Source: Gp7-AA6 sp036001245 (GTDB lineage: Bacteria > Acidobacteriota > Thermoanaerobaculia > UBA5066 > Gp7-AA6). Taken from it: 51,562 nt of DNA. The DNA is taken from the NCBI GenBank assembly GCA_036001245.1, contig DASYUL010000047.1:1-51562 (forward strand). The letters are read 5' to 3'. Position numbers and translations under genes: made by a program. The first letter of the stretch is position 1. Each line of letters begins with the position of its first letter. Positions 1 to 7,364 of this stretch are shown in pieces. A model generated the notes under the pieces. The model made no database searches. It was given only the letters and a program-made list of their open reading frames with translations, and was not told where the DNA came from.

Positions 1-2
1 TG

Positions 3-125
3 GAGAAGGGATACGGGGTCCGGTCGCAGTGCATGCCCTTCACGAAGGTCGATCCGCGGCTCGACCCAATCCGTTCGGACCCGCGCTATGCCGACTTGGT
101 GCGACGCCTGGCCTTCCCGCCATGA
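3..125 (+). CDS. C-terminal end of a protein cut by the window start
   Basis: Only the last 40 residues are present, ending KVDPRLDPIRSDPRYADLVRRL and a few more residues before a TGA. The pattern 'DPRLDPIRSDPRY' with a following LVRRL helix is the usual ending of large TPR-bearing Ser/Thr protein kinases or cyclase-like TPR proteins of Acidobacteriota and similar phyla; that is family knowledge applied to a short tail. The stop overlaps an ATG by 4 nt (ATGA at 122-125), which begins a kinase-like remnant. No catalytic part is visible, so the function is not established. Confidence 0.55.
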   Translation, partial: EKGYGVRSQCMPFTKVDPRLDPIRSDPRYADLVRRLAFPP

Positions 126-208
126 CCACCGCGGCGGGCACGCGACTCCGCCCCGACGAGATCGCGGCGCTGCTCGGCGCGGGCGGCCTGGGCGAGGCGA
201 GAGAGTGA
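122..208 (+). pseudogene. Remnant of a Ser/Thr protein kinase N-terminus (28 codons)
   Basis: The ATG at 122 overlaps the previous stop (ATGA). The 28 codons encode GTRLRPDEIAALLGAGG followed by LGEARE and a stop. This matches the usual start of bacterial Hanks-type kinases, 'GTRLGPYEI..LLGAGGMGEVYRA', which holds the glycine-rich ATP loop. Translation ends just after the loop and there is no kinase sequence after it, only about 30 bp before the tRNA. The reading is a kinase gene cut down to its first 28 codons. It could still be translated as a small peptide by coupling. Confidence 0.6.
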
Positions 209-241
209 GGGCGGCGAATCCCCGCAAGTCCTTGGAAACAT

Positions 242-316
242 TGGAGCGGGAAACGGGGGTCGAACCCGCGACATCCACCTTGGCAAGGTGGCGCTCTACC
301 ACTGAGCTATTCCCGC
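242..316 (-). tRNA. tRNA-Gly (anticodon GCC)
   Basis: Read on the minus strand the gene starts GCGGGAATAGCTCAGTGG, has an anticodon arm CACCTTGCCAAGGTGG with anticodon GCC, a T arm with GGTTCGAACCC, and closes with TTCCCGC. The acceptor stem pairs 7 of 7 (GCGGGAA/TTCCCGC). The CCA end is encoded (242-244), with discriminator T at 245. All the cloverleaf arms are standard for glycine tRNA. Confidence 0.97.
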
Positions 317-390
317 TCGGGGACGCGAAGGATAGCGAACGGGGCAGGGGGAATCAAGGCGCGCTCGGGTGCGCCGCCGGGGTGAAAAGC

Positions 391-1005
391 CTAGGCGCCC
401 TTTCCCGGCGCGGACAGCGAGAGATCGGTGGTGGTCCCGCCGCAGTGACTGCAGACTCGCACGGTGTTCGCCCCGTACGTTTTTTCCGGCGCGCACTCCT
501 CGCAGAGCGGCCGGTCGCTGCCACTGCAGAGGAAGTGCGCCAGGCGATCAGTGTGGTTCCGGCAGCAACGCGGCGGCGTCAGCTTCGACGCTCGCTTCAG
601 ATCGAAGAGCGACTTCAGCTCGGCAATCTGCCCGGCCACGACCCACGTTCCGTCTTTGTCGAACATGTGGTCGGTCTCGAGGATCTCGCCGGTCCGGATG
701 AGGTTTCGAACCGCGCGACGGTCCAGGTAATCGTCCTCCCAGCCCCGCTTGTCCACCCGGAAGACCTTGTCCCCGCGATCGACGGGTGTCGCTTTCTGGA
801 GCTCCTCGGCCGCGGCCGCCTTCTGGACCGCGTCGAGCTGGAGCTTTGCGAGGATCTGCGCCTGATCGCGGGAAGGAAAGTCCATCGGCTCGCCACAACT
901 TGCGCAGGGAAAACGCGCCCGAACGGGCGGAATGCGGTCGAGCGGGATCGAGAACGCGCCCGAGCAGCTCGGGCACGTGTAGCTGTATTCCAGCGCGGAT
1001 TCCAT
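391..1005 (-). CDS. Zinc-ribbon protein with C-terminal B-box-like cysteine cluster, function unknown
   Basis: A 204-residue protein. Residues about 9-42 form an MJ0042-type zinc ribbon (CPSC, then CASC after a basic stretch). Residues about 85-130 are a small globular segment containing 'GWEDDYLDRRAVRNLIRTGE' and WVVAGQIAELKSLF, which resembles domains that read out a tandem parameter block. Residues about 145-195 hold CCRNH, HFLCSG, CEEC and CSHCGG, a B-box-like second zinc-binding module. There is no signal peptide or membrane segment, so it is probably cytoplasmic. A TAAAAT -10 element and an AAGGA ribosome site lie upstream. Binding of zinc is a firm guess from the cysteines; the role is unknown. 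Confidence 0.75.
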   Translation of the reverse strand: MESALEYSYTCPSCSGAFSIPLDRIPPVRARFPCASCGEPMDFPSRDQAQILAKLQLDAVQKAAAAEELQKATPVDRGDKVFRVDKRGWEDDYLDRRAVRNLIRTGEILETDHMFDKDGTWVVAGQIAELKSLFDLKRASKLTPPRCCRNHTDRLAHFLCSGSDRPLCEECAPEKTYGANTVRVCSHCGGTTTDLSLSAPGKGA

Positions 1006-1033
1006 TGCTCGGCAATCCTTCGGGAGAGAGTGA

Positions 1034-1039
1034 ATTTTA
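1034..1039 (-). promoter_or_regulatory. Probable -10 box of the zinc-ribbon gene
   Basis: TAAAAT on the minus strand, 28 nt before the ATG at 1005, followed by an AAGGA ribosome site. No clear -35 box is seen. Confidence 0.4.
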
Positions 1040-1065
1040 TCACGCGCGACGCGAAGGTCGCTCTC

Positions 1066-1509
1066 TCACCGGCGACGGCGCGGTGCGACGGGACCTCGAA
1101 ACGCGTCCCGGAAGATCTCGGTCTTCCGTCCGTCGGCGCCCTCGAGAATCGAGACCACGTCGAAGCGGCAGGCCGCGCTCCCCCGCCGGCGTCGGAGCAG
1201 CCACGCCTCCGCGGCGCGGAAGATCCGCCGCTGCTTCTCGGCGGTGACTGCGTCCTCCGGCGATCCGTACAGGACACCGCGCCTCCCCTTGACCTCCACG
1301 AAACAGACCACACCGCCCTCCTCGGCGACGAAGTCGAGCTCCCCCGCCGCCGCGCGGAAATTGCGGTCGAGGATCTGGTATCCCGCGTCCACGAGAGCTC
1401 TCTCCGCGACGCGCTCCCAGTCCCAGCCGGCCCCCCGCGACCCTCCGGGCCGCCGGGGATGACCCGACATCCAGCCGGCGATCCGCTCGAAGACGGCGCG
1501 TGGCGTCAC
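1066..1509 (-). CDS. yraN: YraN/UPF0102 family nuclease-fold protein
   Basis: 147 residues. The restriction-endonuclease-like core is clear: WERVAERALVDAGYQIL, then RNFRAAAGELDFVAEEGG (the G-E-[IL]-D metal/catalytic motif), then VVCFVEVKGRR (the E-x-K motif) and an AVTAEKQRRI helix. These are the standard YraN motifs; the family is widespread and its exact substrate is unsettled, often linked to DNA processing. The ATG overlaps the stop of the upstream M48 protease gene (ATGA, 1506-1509), so translation is likely coupled. The C-terminus is a short arginine tail. Confidence 0.9.
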   Translation of the reverse strand: MTPRAVFERIAGWMSGHPRRPGGSRGAGWDWERVAERALVDAGYQILDRNFRAAAGELDFVAEEGGVVCFVEVKGRRGVLYGSPEDAVTAEKQRRIFRAAEAWLLRRRRGSAACRFDVVSILEGADGRKTEIFRDAFRGPVAPRRRR

Positions 1510-2831
1510 CGGACGGTCCGATCCCGGACGTAGCGCGGCGGCTCGCCCCTCGACCAGGGGTCGTAGGTCCGCGCGAAGGCGAGCCGCTCCGCGAGCGGCG
1601 GATGGCTGTAGAGCCAGAAGCGGATGAGACGGGATGGGCTCGGATCGGCCAGGTTGATCTCGCCCAAGACCTGGAACGCCTCGGCGGCGGCACGGTTCGC
1701 ATCGGGCACGACGTCATGTATGACCTCGATCCCGTAGACGTCCGCGGCGTGCTCGTTGCCACGCGAGTAGGCGTTGGCGATCGGCAGAGCGAGCTCCGAC
1801 GCGACTGCGAGGACGAGGAGAAGCAGCGGCAGCGACGCCCAGTCCGACAGATCGCGGATACCGAACGGCCGTCGACTCTCGCGGAAGATCCTACGCGTGA
1901 GCAGATGCGTGGCGAAAAGCAGGACCAGGAGGAGAGCCCAGAGGAAGAGGATCGTCTTGAAAATGTGCCCGAGCACGTAGTGACCCATCTCGTGGCCGAA
2001 GACGAAAAGCGTCTGCGGCGTCGTCATGCGCGCGAGAGCCGTGTCCCACACGACGATTCGCTTCGAGGCGCCGAACCCGGTGACGTAGGCGTTCACCGAT
2101 TTCAACTTGTCGCTGGCCTTCATGAGGAACATCCGCTCGCTCGGGATTTCGAGACCGCCGCTCTTCGTCACCTGCTCGATCCCCGTGACGAGATCCGGCG
2201 CCCTGGCCGCGAGCGGCTCGAAGCGGAAGAACAGCGGATCGATCACCAGCGGGCTGATGAAAACGAGGAACACGATGACCGGCAGCGAGCCGAGCCAGAA
2301 CGTCAGCCACCACCGGCGCGGGTTCTTCCGAAGGATCGCGTAGAGCGCGGCGACGACCGGGATCGCGATGGCGAGCGTGACGAGGAGCTCCTTCGTCCAG
2401 TCCCACAGCCACGAGCCGAAGCTCTGAACGGACTGGTCGTAAAAACGGGCAAGGTGATGGCGATAGGCGTCGAGCGGCAGGCCGAGGAGTTGCAGCGTCA
2501 TGAGGAGGAGCGGCACGAAGACGAGTGCCTGAACGAAGCGGAGGGACGACGCGCGCTCGGCCAGGTCCCGGAAGCGCGGCGCGACCCGCAGCGCGAGAAG
2601 ACCGAGGAGGGCGACGCACCCCCACGCGAACCCGATGAAGTGCAACCGATACTTCGCGCGCGAATAGGAGACCGCCTGGCGGTACTTCTCGGGGGCAAGG
2701 GTGTAAGCCCCGGTATCGCGCGATTCGCCGACGGCCGGCCCCGGGGTCGAGCCCGCCGGAGCCTGCGCGGAGAGCGCCGGCGCGAGCGCCAGAAAAGCGA
2801 GAACGAGGAGCGCGAGCCGGCGCCGACTCAG
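1506..2831 (-). CDS. M48 (Ste24-like) membrane metalloprotease
   Basis: About 441 residues. The zinc site is complete: HEMGH in VFGHEMGHYVLGH around residue 280, and the third ligand in NEHAADVYG about 80 residues later. Hydrophobic stretches follow an N-terminal signal-like segment, then about residues 65-80, 105-125, 150-170 and 185-205, with two more after the HExxH; this is the layout of Ste24/CAAX-type proteases, probably acting in protein quality control of the inner membrane. The start is a problem: no ATG, GTG or TTG precedes the signal-like segment within the frame. The only usable codon is CTG at 2829-2831, which overlaps the stop of the upstream lipoprotein gene as CTGA. The end overlaps yraN (ATGA). 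Confidence 0.88.
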   Translation of the reverse strand: MSRRRLALLVLAFLALAPALSAQAPAGSTPGPAVGESRDTGAYTLAPEKYRQAVSYSRAKYRLHFIGFAWGCVALLGLLALRVAPRFRDLAERASSLRFVQALVFVPLLLMTLQLLGLPLDAYRHHLARFYDQSVQSFGSWLWDWTKELLVTLAIAIPVVAALYAILRKNPRRWWLTFWLGSLPVIVFLVFISPLVIDPLFFRFEPLAARAPDLVTGIEQVTKSGGLEIPSERMFLMKASDKLKSVNAYVTGFGASKRIVVWDTALARMTTPQTLFVFGHEMGHYVLGHIFKTILFLWALLLVLLFATHLLTRRIFRESRRPFGIRDLSDWASLPLLLLVLAVASELALPIANAYSRGNEHAADVYGIEVIHDVVPDANRAAAEAFQVLGEINLADPSPSRLIRFWLYSHPPLAERLAFARTYDPWSRGEPPRYVRDRTVR

Positions 2832-3241
2832 GAATTCGGTGGAGTGGGCGCTCCGGGAGGTACGAGCGACTGGTTGCAGAGGCGGACGCGATCCCCGCGG
2901 TTCGTGTGGTATTCGTAGGTCGCGTCCCGAACTCTCAGCACGATCCGGTAGCCTGGCGTCAGAACCTGCGCGCACGTCTCCCCCGTTTTCACGCAGCCCA
3001 GACACGAGTCGGGCCACGTGACGTCTTCCTGAGCGACGCCGGCGACGTCCGACTCCGGCGCGCCGATCTTCTTCGCGAGGTCTTTGACCGACGCGCGGAA
3101 GGCCTCCTCGCGCGTCTTGCTGTCGGCGCCCTGGGCGGATGGGGGCGGAGGCGTGGACGCGCGGCGGAAGGAACAACCCGAGAATGTGACGCAGAGGAGG
3201 AGGCCCACGGCGACCCCGGCGAGATTCTTCATGGCGGTCAT
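2828..3241 (-). CDS. Putative lipoprotein of unknown function
   Basis: 137 residues with a lipoprotein signal: a hydrophobic stretch GVAVGLLLCVTF then a lipobox FSGC, so the mature protein probably starts at Cys23 and is anchored in a membrane facing the periplasm. The C-terminal half contains 'VTWPDSCLGC', LTPGYRIVLRV and YEYHTN, a recurring motif set of small secreted bacterial proteins (usual form VTWPDxSLGCP...PGYRIVL...YEYHT). Its function is not known. Four extra-conserved cysteines (SCLGC, TCAQ, RLC) could form disulfides. The ATG shares one base with the TAA of the upstream gene and has a GAGAGGA ribosome site; an alternative start is the ATG at 3232. Confidence 0.75.
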   Translation of the reverse strand: MTAMKNLAGVAVGLLLCVTFSGCSFRRASTPPPPSAQGADSKTREEAFRASVKDLAKKIGAPESDVAGVAQEDVTWPDSCLGCVKTGETCAQVLTPGYRIVLRVRDATYEYHTNRGDRVRLCNQSLVPPGAPTPPNS

Positions 3242-5295
3242 TATCCTCTCTCAGACGGGGCAAGGGATCCCCCGCCTCCGGCGCCCATCGACCGGCGGGC
3301 CAGCTCGAGGACGTCGAACGGCGCCGTCGACGCGCCGATCTCTTCCTTCGCATTTCCGAGCATGATCATGCAGTACGGACACGAGAGGCCGACGGCCGCC
3401 GTCTCGGTTTCCTCGATCTCCCGCATTCGCTCCTGGTTGATCCGGGTCCCGAGCTTTTCTTCCATCCACATGCGGCCGCCGCCGGCGCCGCAGCAGAGTC
3501 CGCGCTCGCACGTCCGGGGCAGCTCCGTGAGCTCGACGCCCGGGATCGCCCGCAGGATCCGCCGCGGCGGCTGGTAGATCCCGTTGTAGCGGCCGAGGTA
3601 GCAGGCGTCGTGGTAGGAGACCGTCTCGCGCACAGGCTCGGTGAACCGAATGCGGCCTTCGTCCATGAGCCGCACGACGAGCTCGGTCGCGTGCATCACC
3701 TCGTAGGTTCCGCCGAGAGGAGGGTACTCGTTCTTGATGCAGTTGTAGCAGTGCGGGCAGTTGGTCACGATCCTCTTCACGCCGTGGCCGTTCAACGTCT
3801 CGATGTTTTGCTGCGCGAGCACCTGGAAGAGATACTCGTTCCCCATCCGGCGCGCCGAGTCCCCCGTGCAGGTCTCTTCGGTCCCGAGGATTGCGAAGGA
3901 GACGCCCGCCTCGTCGAGGATCTCGACGAGTGCGCGCGACACCCGTTTGGCCCGGTCCTCGTAGGAGCCGGCGCATCCCACCCAGAAGAGGACCTCGACG
4001 TCGCGCCCTTCCGCCTCGGACAGGGTCTCGACCGGCAGATCTTTCGCCCAGTCGGCGCGCGACGACGCCGAGATCCCCCACGGGTTACCGTTCGTCTCCA
4101 TCCCCCGGAACGCGGTCTGCATCTCCTTCGGAAACTCCGCGCGCTCGAGGACGAGTTGCCGCCGCATCTCCGTGATCTTGTCCACCGCCGGGATGATGAA
4201 GACGGGACACGCCCACGTGCAGAAGCCGCACGTCGTGCAGGCCCAGATGGTCTCCTCCGAGATCCATCCGCCGATGAGGGGCTTACGCTCCGCCGCGACG
4301 TCGCCGTTTCCCCGGCCCGACGCAACCGCGAGGATCTCCGGCGTCGCCTCGTAGACCGCGTCGCGCATGTCGCCGATGAAGACTTTCGGGTCGAGTGGCT
4401 TCCCGGTCAGCGCCGTCGGGCAGACGACCCGGCAGCGGCCGCACTCCGTGCACGCGTACCCGTCCAGCATGGACTTCCACGAGAGGTCCTCGACCCTCGA
4501 GACGCCGAAGTGCTCCGCCGTCTCGAGATTCGGAGTCCCGAGGCGTCCCATGGGCTCCAACTTCATGAAGAAGACGTTCGGGATGGAAGTGATGATGTGG
4601 AAATGCTTCGAGTACGGCAGGTAGTTGCCGAAGAAGAGGATGTCCGCGAGGTGGGTCCACCACGCGGCGTCGGAGAGGCGCTGGAGCGACGCCCGAGGAA
4701 GGCCCTGAAGCATCCCGGCGATCGCTCCGACCGCCGGGGACCACGCGGTCGCGAGCTCCGGCGCGAGCGCGATCTTCGCCCCTTCCGCGACGAGGTCGGC
4801 CACGATCAGGAGCGCGATCAGGAAGAGGATGAACCACGCGTCCGCCGTGAGATCGAGCCGCCGGGGCCGTGCGAAGGCGCGCCGGAACACCGCCATGGCG
4901 ACACCGATGAGCACGAGCACCTCGAAGACGTCCTTCGCGAGCGTGTAGGCGTCGCCCGCGCTCCCTCTGAGGAGGACGAACCCGGGCGCGAGCCCTTCGA
5001 TGACGAGCGCGATCGTGCGAACGAGGAGCACGACGAACCCGCTGAACAGGAAGATGTGGAACACGCCCGCGTAGAAGTCGCGGAACATGCGTTTCTGGAG
5101 GAAGGCGTACTCGAACGTCTTCGCGATCCGTTCTCCGATCCGCTCGAAGCGATTCTCCGGCGCGCCGACGAGGAGAACGCGCACCCGCCGCGACATCGAG
5201 TACACGAACGCCGCCGCGGCGAAGAGGAGGAGGAGGCCGAAAACCCACGTGCCGGGAAGGCCGAGGACGGCGTGCTCGGTCGGCAAGGGGGGCAC
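3241..5295 (-). CDS. Membrane Fe-S ETF:(mena)quinone oxidoreductase, FadF/EMO type
   Basis: 684 residues. The first ~240 are membrane segments (LLLLFAAAAFVYS, FLFSGFVVLLVRTIALV, VLVLIGVAMAVF, WFILFLIALLIVADLV), the NarI-like haem b part. Two ferredoxin clusters follow: CTECGRCRVVCP near residue 283 and CTTCGFCTWACP near 352. The rest carries the two cysteine-rich CCG domains of heterodisulfide reductase type, with NCPHCYNC, CCGAGGGRMW and SCPYCM. This layout is the FadF/EMO family, which passes electrons from reduced ETF to the quinone pool during acyl-CoA oxidation. etfA and etfB lie directly upstream, supporting that assignment. The start is GTG. The gene ends in TAATG with the lipoprotein gene. 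Confidence 0.88.
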   Translation of the reverse strand: MPPLPTEHAVLGLPGTWVFGLLLLFAAAAFVYSMSRRVRVLLVGAPENRFERIGERIAKTFEYAFLQKRMFRDFYAGVFHIFLFSGFVVLLVRTIALVIEGLAPGFVLLRGSAGDAYTLAKDVFEVLVLIGVAMAVFRRAFARPRRLDLTADAWFILFLIALLIVADLVAEGAKIALAPELATAWSPAVGAIAGMLQGLPRASLQRLSDAAWWTHLADILFFGNYLPYSKHFHIITSIPNVFFMKLEPMGRLGTPNLETAEHFGVSRVEDLSWKSMLDGYACTECGRCRVVCPTALTGKPLDPKVFIGDMRDAVYEATPEILAVASGRGNGDVAAERKPLIGGWISEETIWACTTCGFCTWACPVFIIPAVDKITEMRRQLVLERAEFPKEMQTAFRGMETNGNPWGISASSRADWAKDLPVETLSEAEGRDVEVLFWVGCAGSYEDRAKRVSRALVEILDEAGVSFAILGTEETCTGDSARRMGNEYLFQVLAQQNIETLNGHGVKRIVTNCPHCYNCIKNEYPPLGGTYEVMHATELVVRLMDEGRIRFTEPVRETVSYHDACYLGRYNGIYQPPRRILRAIPGVELTELPRTCERGLCCGAGGGRMWMEEKLGTRINQERMREIEETETAAVGLSCPYCMIMLGNAKEEIGASTAPFDVLELARRSMGAGGGGSLAPSERG

Positions 5296-5336
5296 CCGTC
5301 AACTCTAACCGCGAAATTACGGCAGGCTTGTTTTCC

Positions 5337-5361
5337 CGAAAAAGGGTTCTGTCCCCTTTTA
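5337..5361. repeat. Short palindromic repeat 'GGGTTCTGTCCCC' overlapping the etfA stop
   Basis: The sequence AAAAGGGTTCTGTCCCCTTTT is an inverted repeat (AAAAGGG/CCCTTTT, one extra C in the loop). It includes the etfA stop codon (5359-5361). It resembles the TCTG(A/T)CCCC palindromes at 13787-13868, 19552-19579 and 46033-46045, and may act as a terminator or as a REP-type element. Confidence 0.55.
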
Positions 5362-6327
5362 CTCGGCCTTCGCGGCGCGAACCGCTTTCGCCACCTCCGG
5401 CACGATCTGGAACACGTCGCCCGCGATCCCGTACGTCGCCACCTTGAAGATCGGCGCCTCGGGATCCTTGTTGATCGCGACGATCACCTTCGAGGTCCCC
5501 ATTCCGGCCAGATGCTGGATCGCTCCGGAAATGCCGCACGCGACGTAGAGCGTCGGCGATACGACTTTCCCGGTCTGCCCCACCTGGTGCTGGTGGTCGA
5601 TCCAGCCGGCGTCGACGACGGCGCGCGACGCGCCGAGAGCCGCGCCGAGCGCCTCCTGGAGGTCGCGGATCACCGGCCAGTTCTCCGGGCCCTTGATGCC
5701 GCGGCCACCCGACACGATGACGTCCGCCTCGGCGACGTCGAGCTCCTTCGACTCCGGCGTCTCGATGCGGACCACGCGCGCGCGGGGTGCGACGTCCGGC
5801 AGATCGAGCGTCTCGACCTGCGCGACCGCCGCCGTCGGGTCGGACTCCGCCGGAAAGACGTTGGGGCGCGTCGTCGCGACCTGCAGCGCCGCGGCGCCGC
5901 AGTCCACCTCCGCCCGAGCCTTGCCGGAGTAGACGGGGCGCGAGGCAACGAGACGATCCCCCTCGCGCCGGAGGTCCATGACGTCCGCCAGCACCGAGAC
6001 GTCGTTGCGCGCGGCGAACCGCGGCGCGACGTCCTTGCCCATCGCGGTCGCGGCGATCAGCACCGCGTCGGGGTTTTCCTTCTTCGCGGCGGCGTCGAGC
6101 GCTCCCACGTACCCCTTGTTGCTATAGAGCGCGAGCTCCGGCTTGTCCGCCGCGTGGACGCGCAGCGCGCCCCAGGGACCGAGGCCCGCGGCGAGCGAGG
6201 TGACACCGCTCCCTGCGAGCACCGCGGCAACCGGCTCCCCCGCGAGCCGCCGCGCGAGCGACAGCGCCTCGAGAGAGGCCTTGCGGATCTTCCCGTCGCG
6301 CTGCTCGATGAAGACGAGGAATTTCAT
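5359..6327 (-). CDS. etfA: Electron transfer flavoprotein alpha subunit
   Basis: 322 residues, the normal length. The C-terminal FAD domain is plain: SGGRGIKGPENWPVIRDLQ, GASRAVVDAGWIDHQHQVGQTG, then CGISGAIQHLAGM and INKDPEAPIFKVATYGI. EtfA binds FAD and, with EtfB, collects electrons from acyl-CoA dehydrogenases in the cytoplasm. The partner gene etfB is upstream on the same strand but separated by a 235-bp structured repeat element, unusual for a pair that is normally adjacent. The membrane acceptor gene is 63 bp downstream. Confidence 0.95.
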   Translation of the reverse strand: MKFLVFIEQRDGKIRKASLEALSLARRLAGEPVAAVLAGSGVTSLAAGLGPWGALRVHAADKPELALYSNKGYVGALDAAAKKENPDAVLIAATAMGKDVAPRFAARNDVSVLADVMDLRREGDRLVASRPVYSGKARAEVDCGAAALQVATTRPNVFPAESDPTAAVAQVETLDLPDVAPRARVVRIETPESKELDVAEADVIVSGGRGIKGPENWPVIRDLQEALGAALGASRAVVDAGWIDHQHQVGQTGKVVSPTLYVACGISGAIQHLAGMGTSKVIVAINKDPEAPIFKVATYGIAGDVFQIVPEVAKAVRAAKAE

Positions 6328-6333
6328 ATTCCG

Positions 6334-6560
6334 CTGTCATTCTGAGCCTCGAAGGGCAGAGAGCACCGAGCGCCTTGGCGGACGTGAGCTTGCGAACGGC
6401 CGCCAAACGCGACAAGCGCCGTCGTCGAGACGGCGCTCATCCGTCGTCCTGAGGAGCGGAGCGACGAAGGATCTCTCCAGTGAGAGCGAGAGATCCTTCG
6501 CTTCGCTCGGGATGACCGGTGCGCGGTCAGATCCTTCGCTTCGCTCAGGATGACAGGCTC
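6334..6560. repeat. Structured dispersed-repeat element between etfB and etfA
   Basis: About 225 bp of non-coding sequence with several inverted repeats: TTGGCGG...CCGCCAA (about 6375-6407), GCGCCGTC-GTCGA-GACGGCGC (6416-6436) and GGATCTCTC...GAGAGATCC (6469-6477 / 6488-6496), the last extending outward into imperfect arms. It contains copies of the repeat 'ATCCTTCGCTTCGCTC..GATGAC' at about 6491-6516 and 6531-6556; related copies lie at 9755-9835 and inside a gene at 44945-44971. No open frame here looks coding. Confidence 0.75.
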
Positions 6561-6562
6561 GG

Positions 6563-7348
6563 TCACAGGACCTTCGCCTCTTCTCTCAACAGCCGCACGA
6601 GCTCCTTCGCGGCGGCGGCGGGATCGTCCGCGGGAATCATCCGGCACTTCTCACGCGGCGCAGGAAGCTCGAGCTTGCGCCAGCGCACTTTCGCGCCGGC
6701 CGGATCCGCTTCCGGAATCCCGAGGTCCGCGAGCCTCTTTTCGGCGATCGGCTTCTTCTTCGCGCCCATGATCCCCTTGAGTGACGCGTAGCGCGGCTCG
6801 TTCAGGCCCTTCTGCGCGGTCAATGCGACCGGAAGCGGCGACTCGACCACTTCGTGCGCGCCCTCGATCTCGCGGTGCGCGGTGACCTTGCCCGGCGCGA
6901 CTTCGAGCTTGATGACGCTCCCGACGTGCGGCAGGTCGAGGAGCTCCGCCACCATCGGGCCGACGAGCGACTCGTCATAACCGACGCCCTTCTGCCCGAA
7001 CCAGAGGAAATCGTATTTCCCCTCGCGCGCGATCGCCGCGATCGCCTTCGCGGTCGCGAGCGCATCCAGATACCGCGAATCGCCCGAGTCCACCCAGACG
7101 GCCTCGTCGGCGCCCCGCGCGAGGCACTCGCGCAGTCCCGTTTTCGCCCGCTCGGGACCGACCGTCACGACGGTGACGGTTCCGGCGCCGGCGGCCTCTT
7201 TCGTCCGCAGCGCCTCCTCGAGCGCGAACTCGTCGTACGGCGACACGATCCACTTGACGTCCGACTCGTCCAGGGACCGTCCGTCCCCCGCCACCTTGAC
7301 GCGGCTCTCGGTATCGGGGACGTAGGCGATCGCGACGAGCGAGTTCAT
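6563..7348 (-). CDS. etfB: Electron transfer flavoprotein beta subunit
   Basis: 261 residues, normal for EtfB. Family motifs are visible: WIVSPYDEFALEEALRTKE, VTVGPERAKTGLRECLARGAD, the AMP/FAD-contact region FLWFGQKGVGYDESLVGPMVAELL, and the recognition loop LNEPRYASLKGIMGAKKKP. EtfB binds AMP and forms the heterodimer with EtfA that accepts electrons from acyl-CoA dehydrogenases. It lies only 16 bp after fabF and on the same strand, so beta-oxidation electron transfer may be co-transcribed with fatty-acid synthesis. Confidence 0.95.
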   Translation of the reverse strand: MNSLVAIAYVPDTESRVKVAGDGRSLDESDVKWIVSPYDEFALEEALRTKEAAGAGTVTVVTVGPERAKTGLRECLARGADEAVWVDSGDSRYLDALATAKAIAAIAREGKYDFLWFGQKGVGYDESLVGPMVAELLDLPHVGSVIKLEVAPGKVTAHREIEGAHEVVESPLPVALTAQKGLNEPRYASLKGIMGAKKKPIAEKRLADLGIPEADPAGAKVRWRKLELPAPREKCRMIPADDPAAAAKELVRLLREEAKVL

Positions 7349-7364
7349 GGAGGCAGACCGGCGT

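Noticed and set aside
88..1533. Long plus-strand frame over tRNA-Gly, the zinc-ribbon gene and yraN
   Set aside because: Arg/Gly-rich composition, crosses a tRNA and well-supported genes; a high-GC artefact.
1506..3353. N-terminal extension of the M48 protease to 3353
   Set aside because: The extra 170 codons overlap the lipoprotein gene and the end of the Fe-S oxidoreductase gene in another frame and have no protease features.
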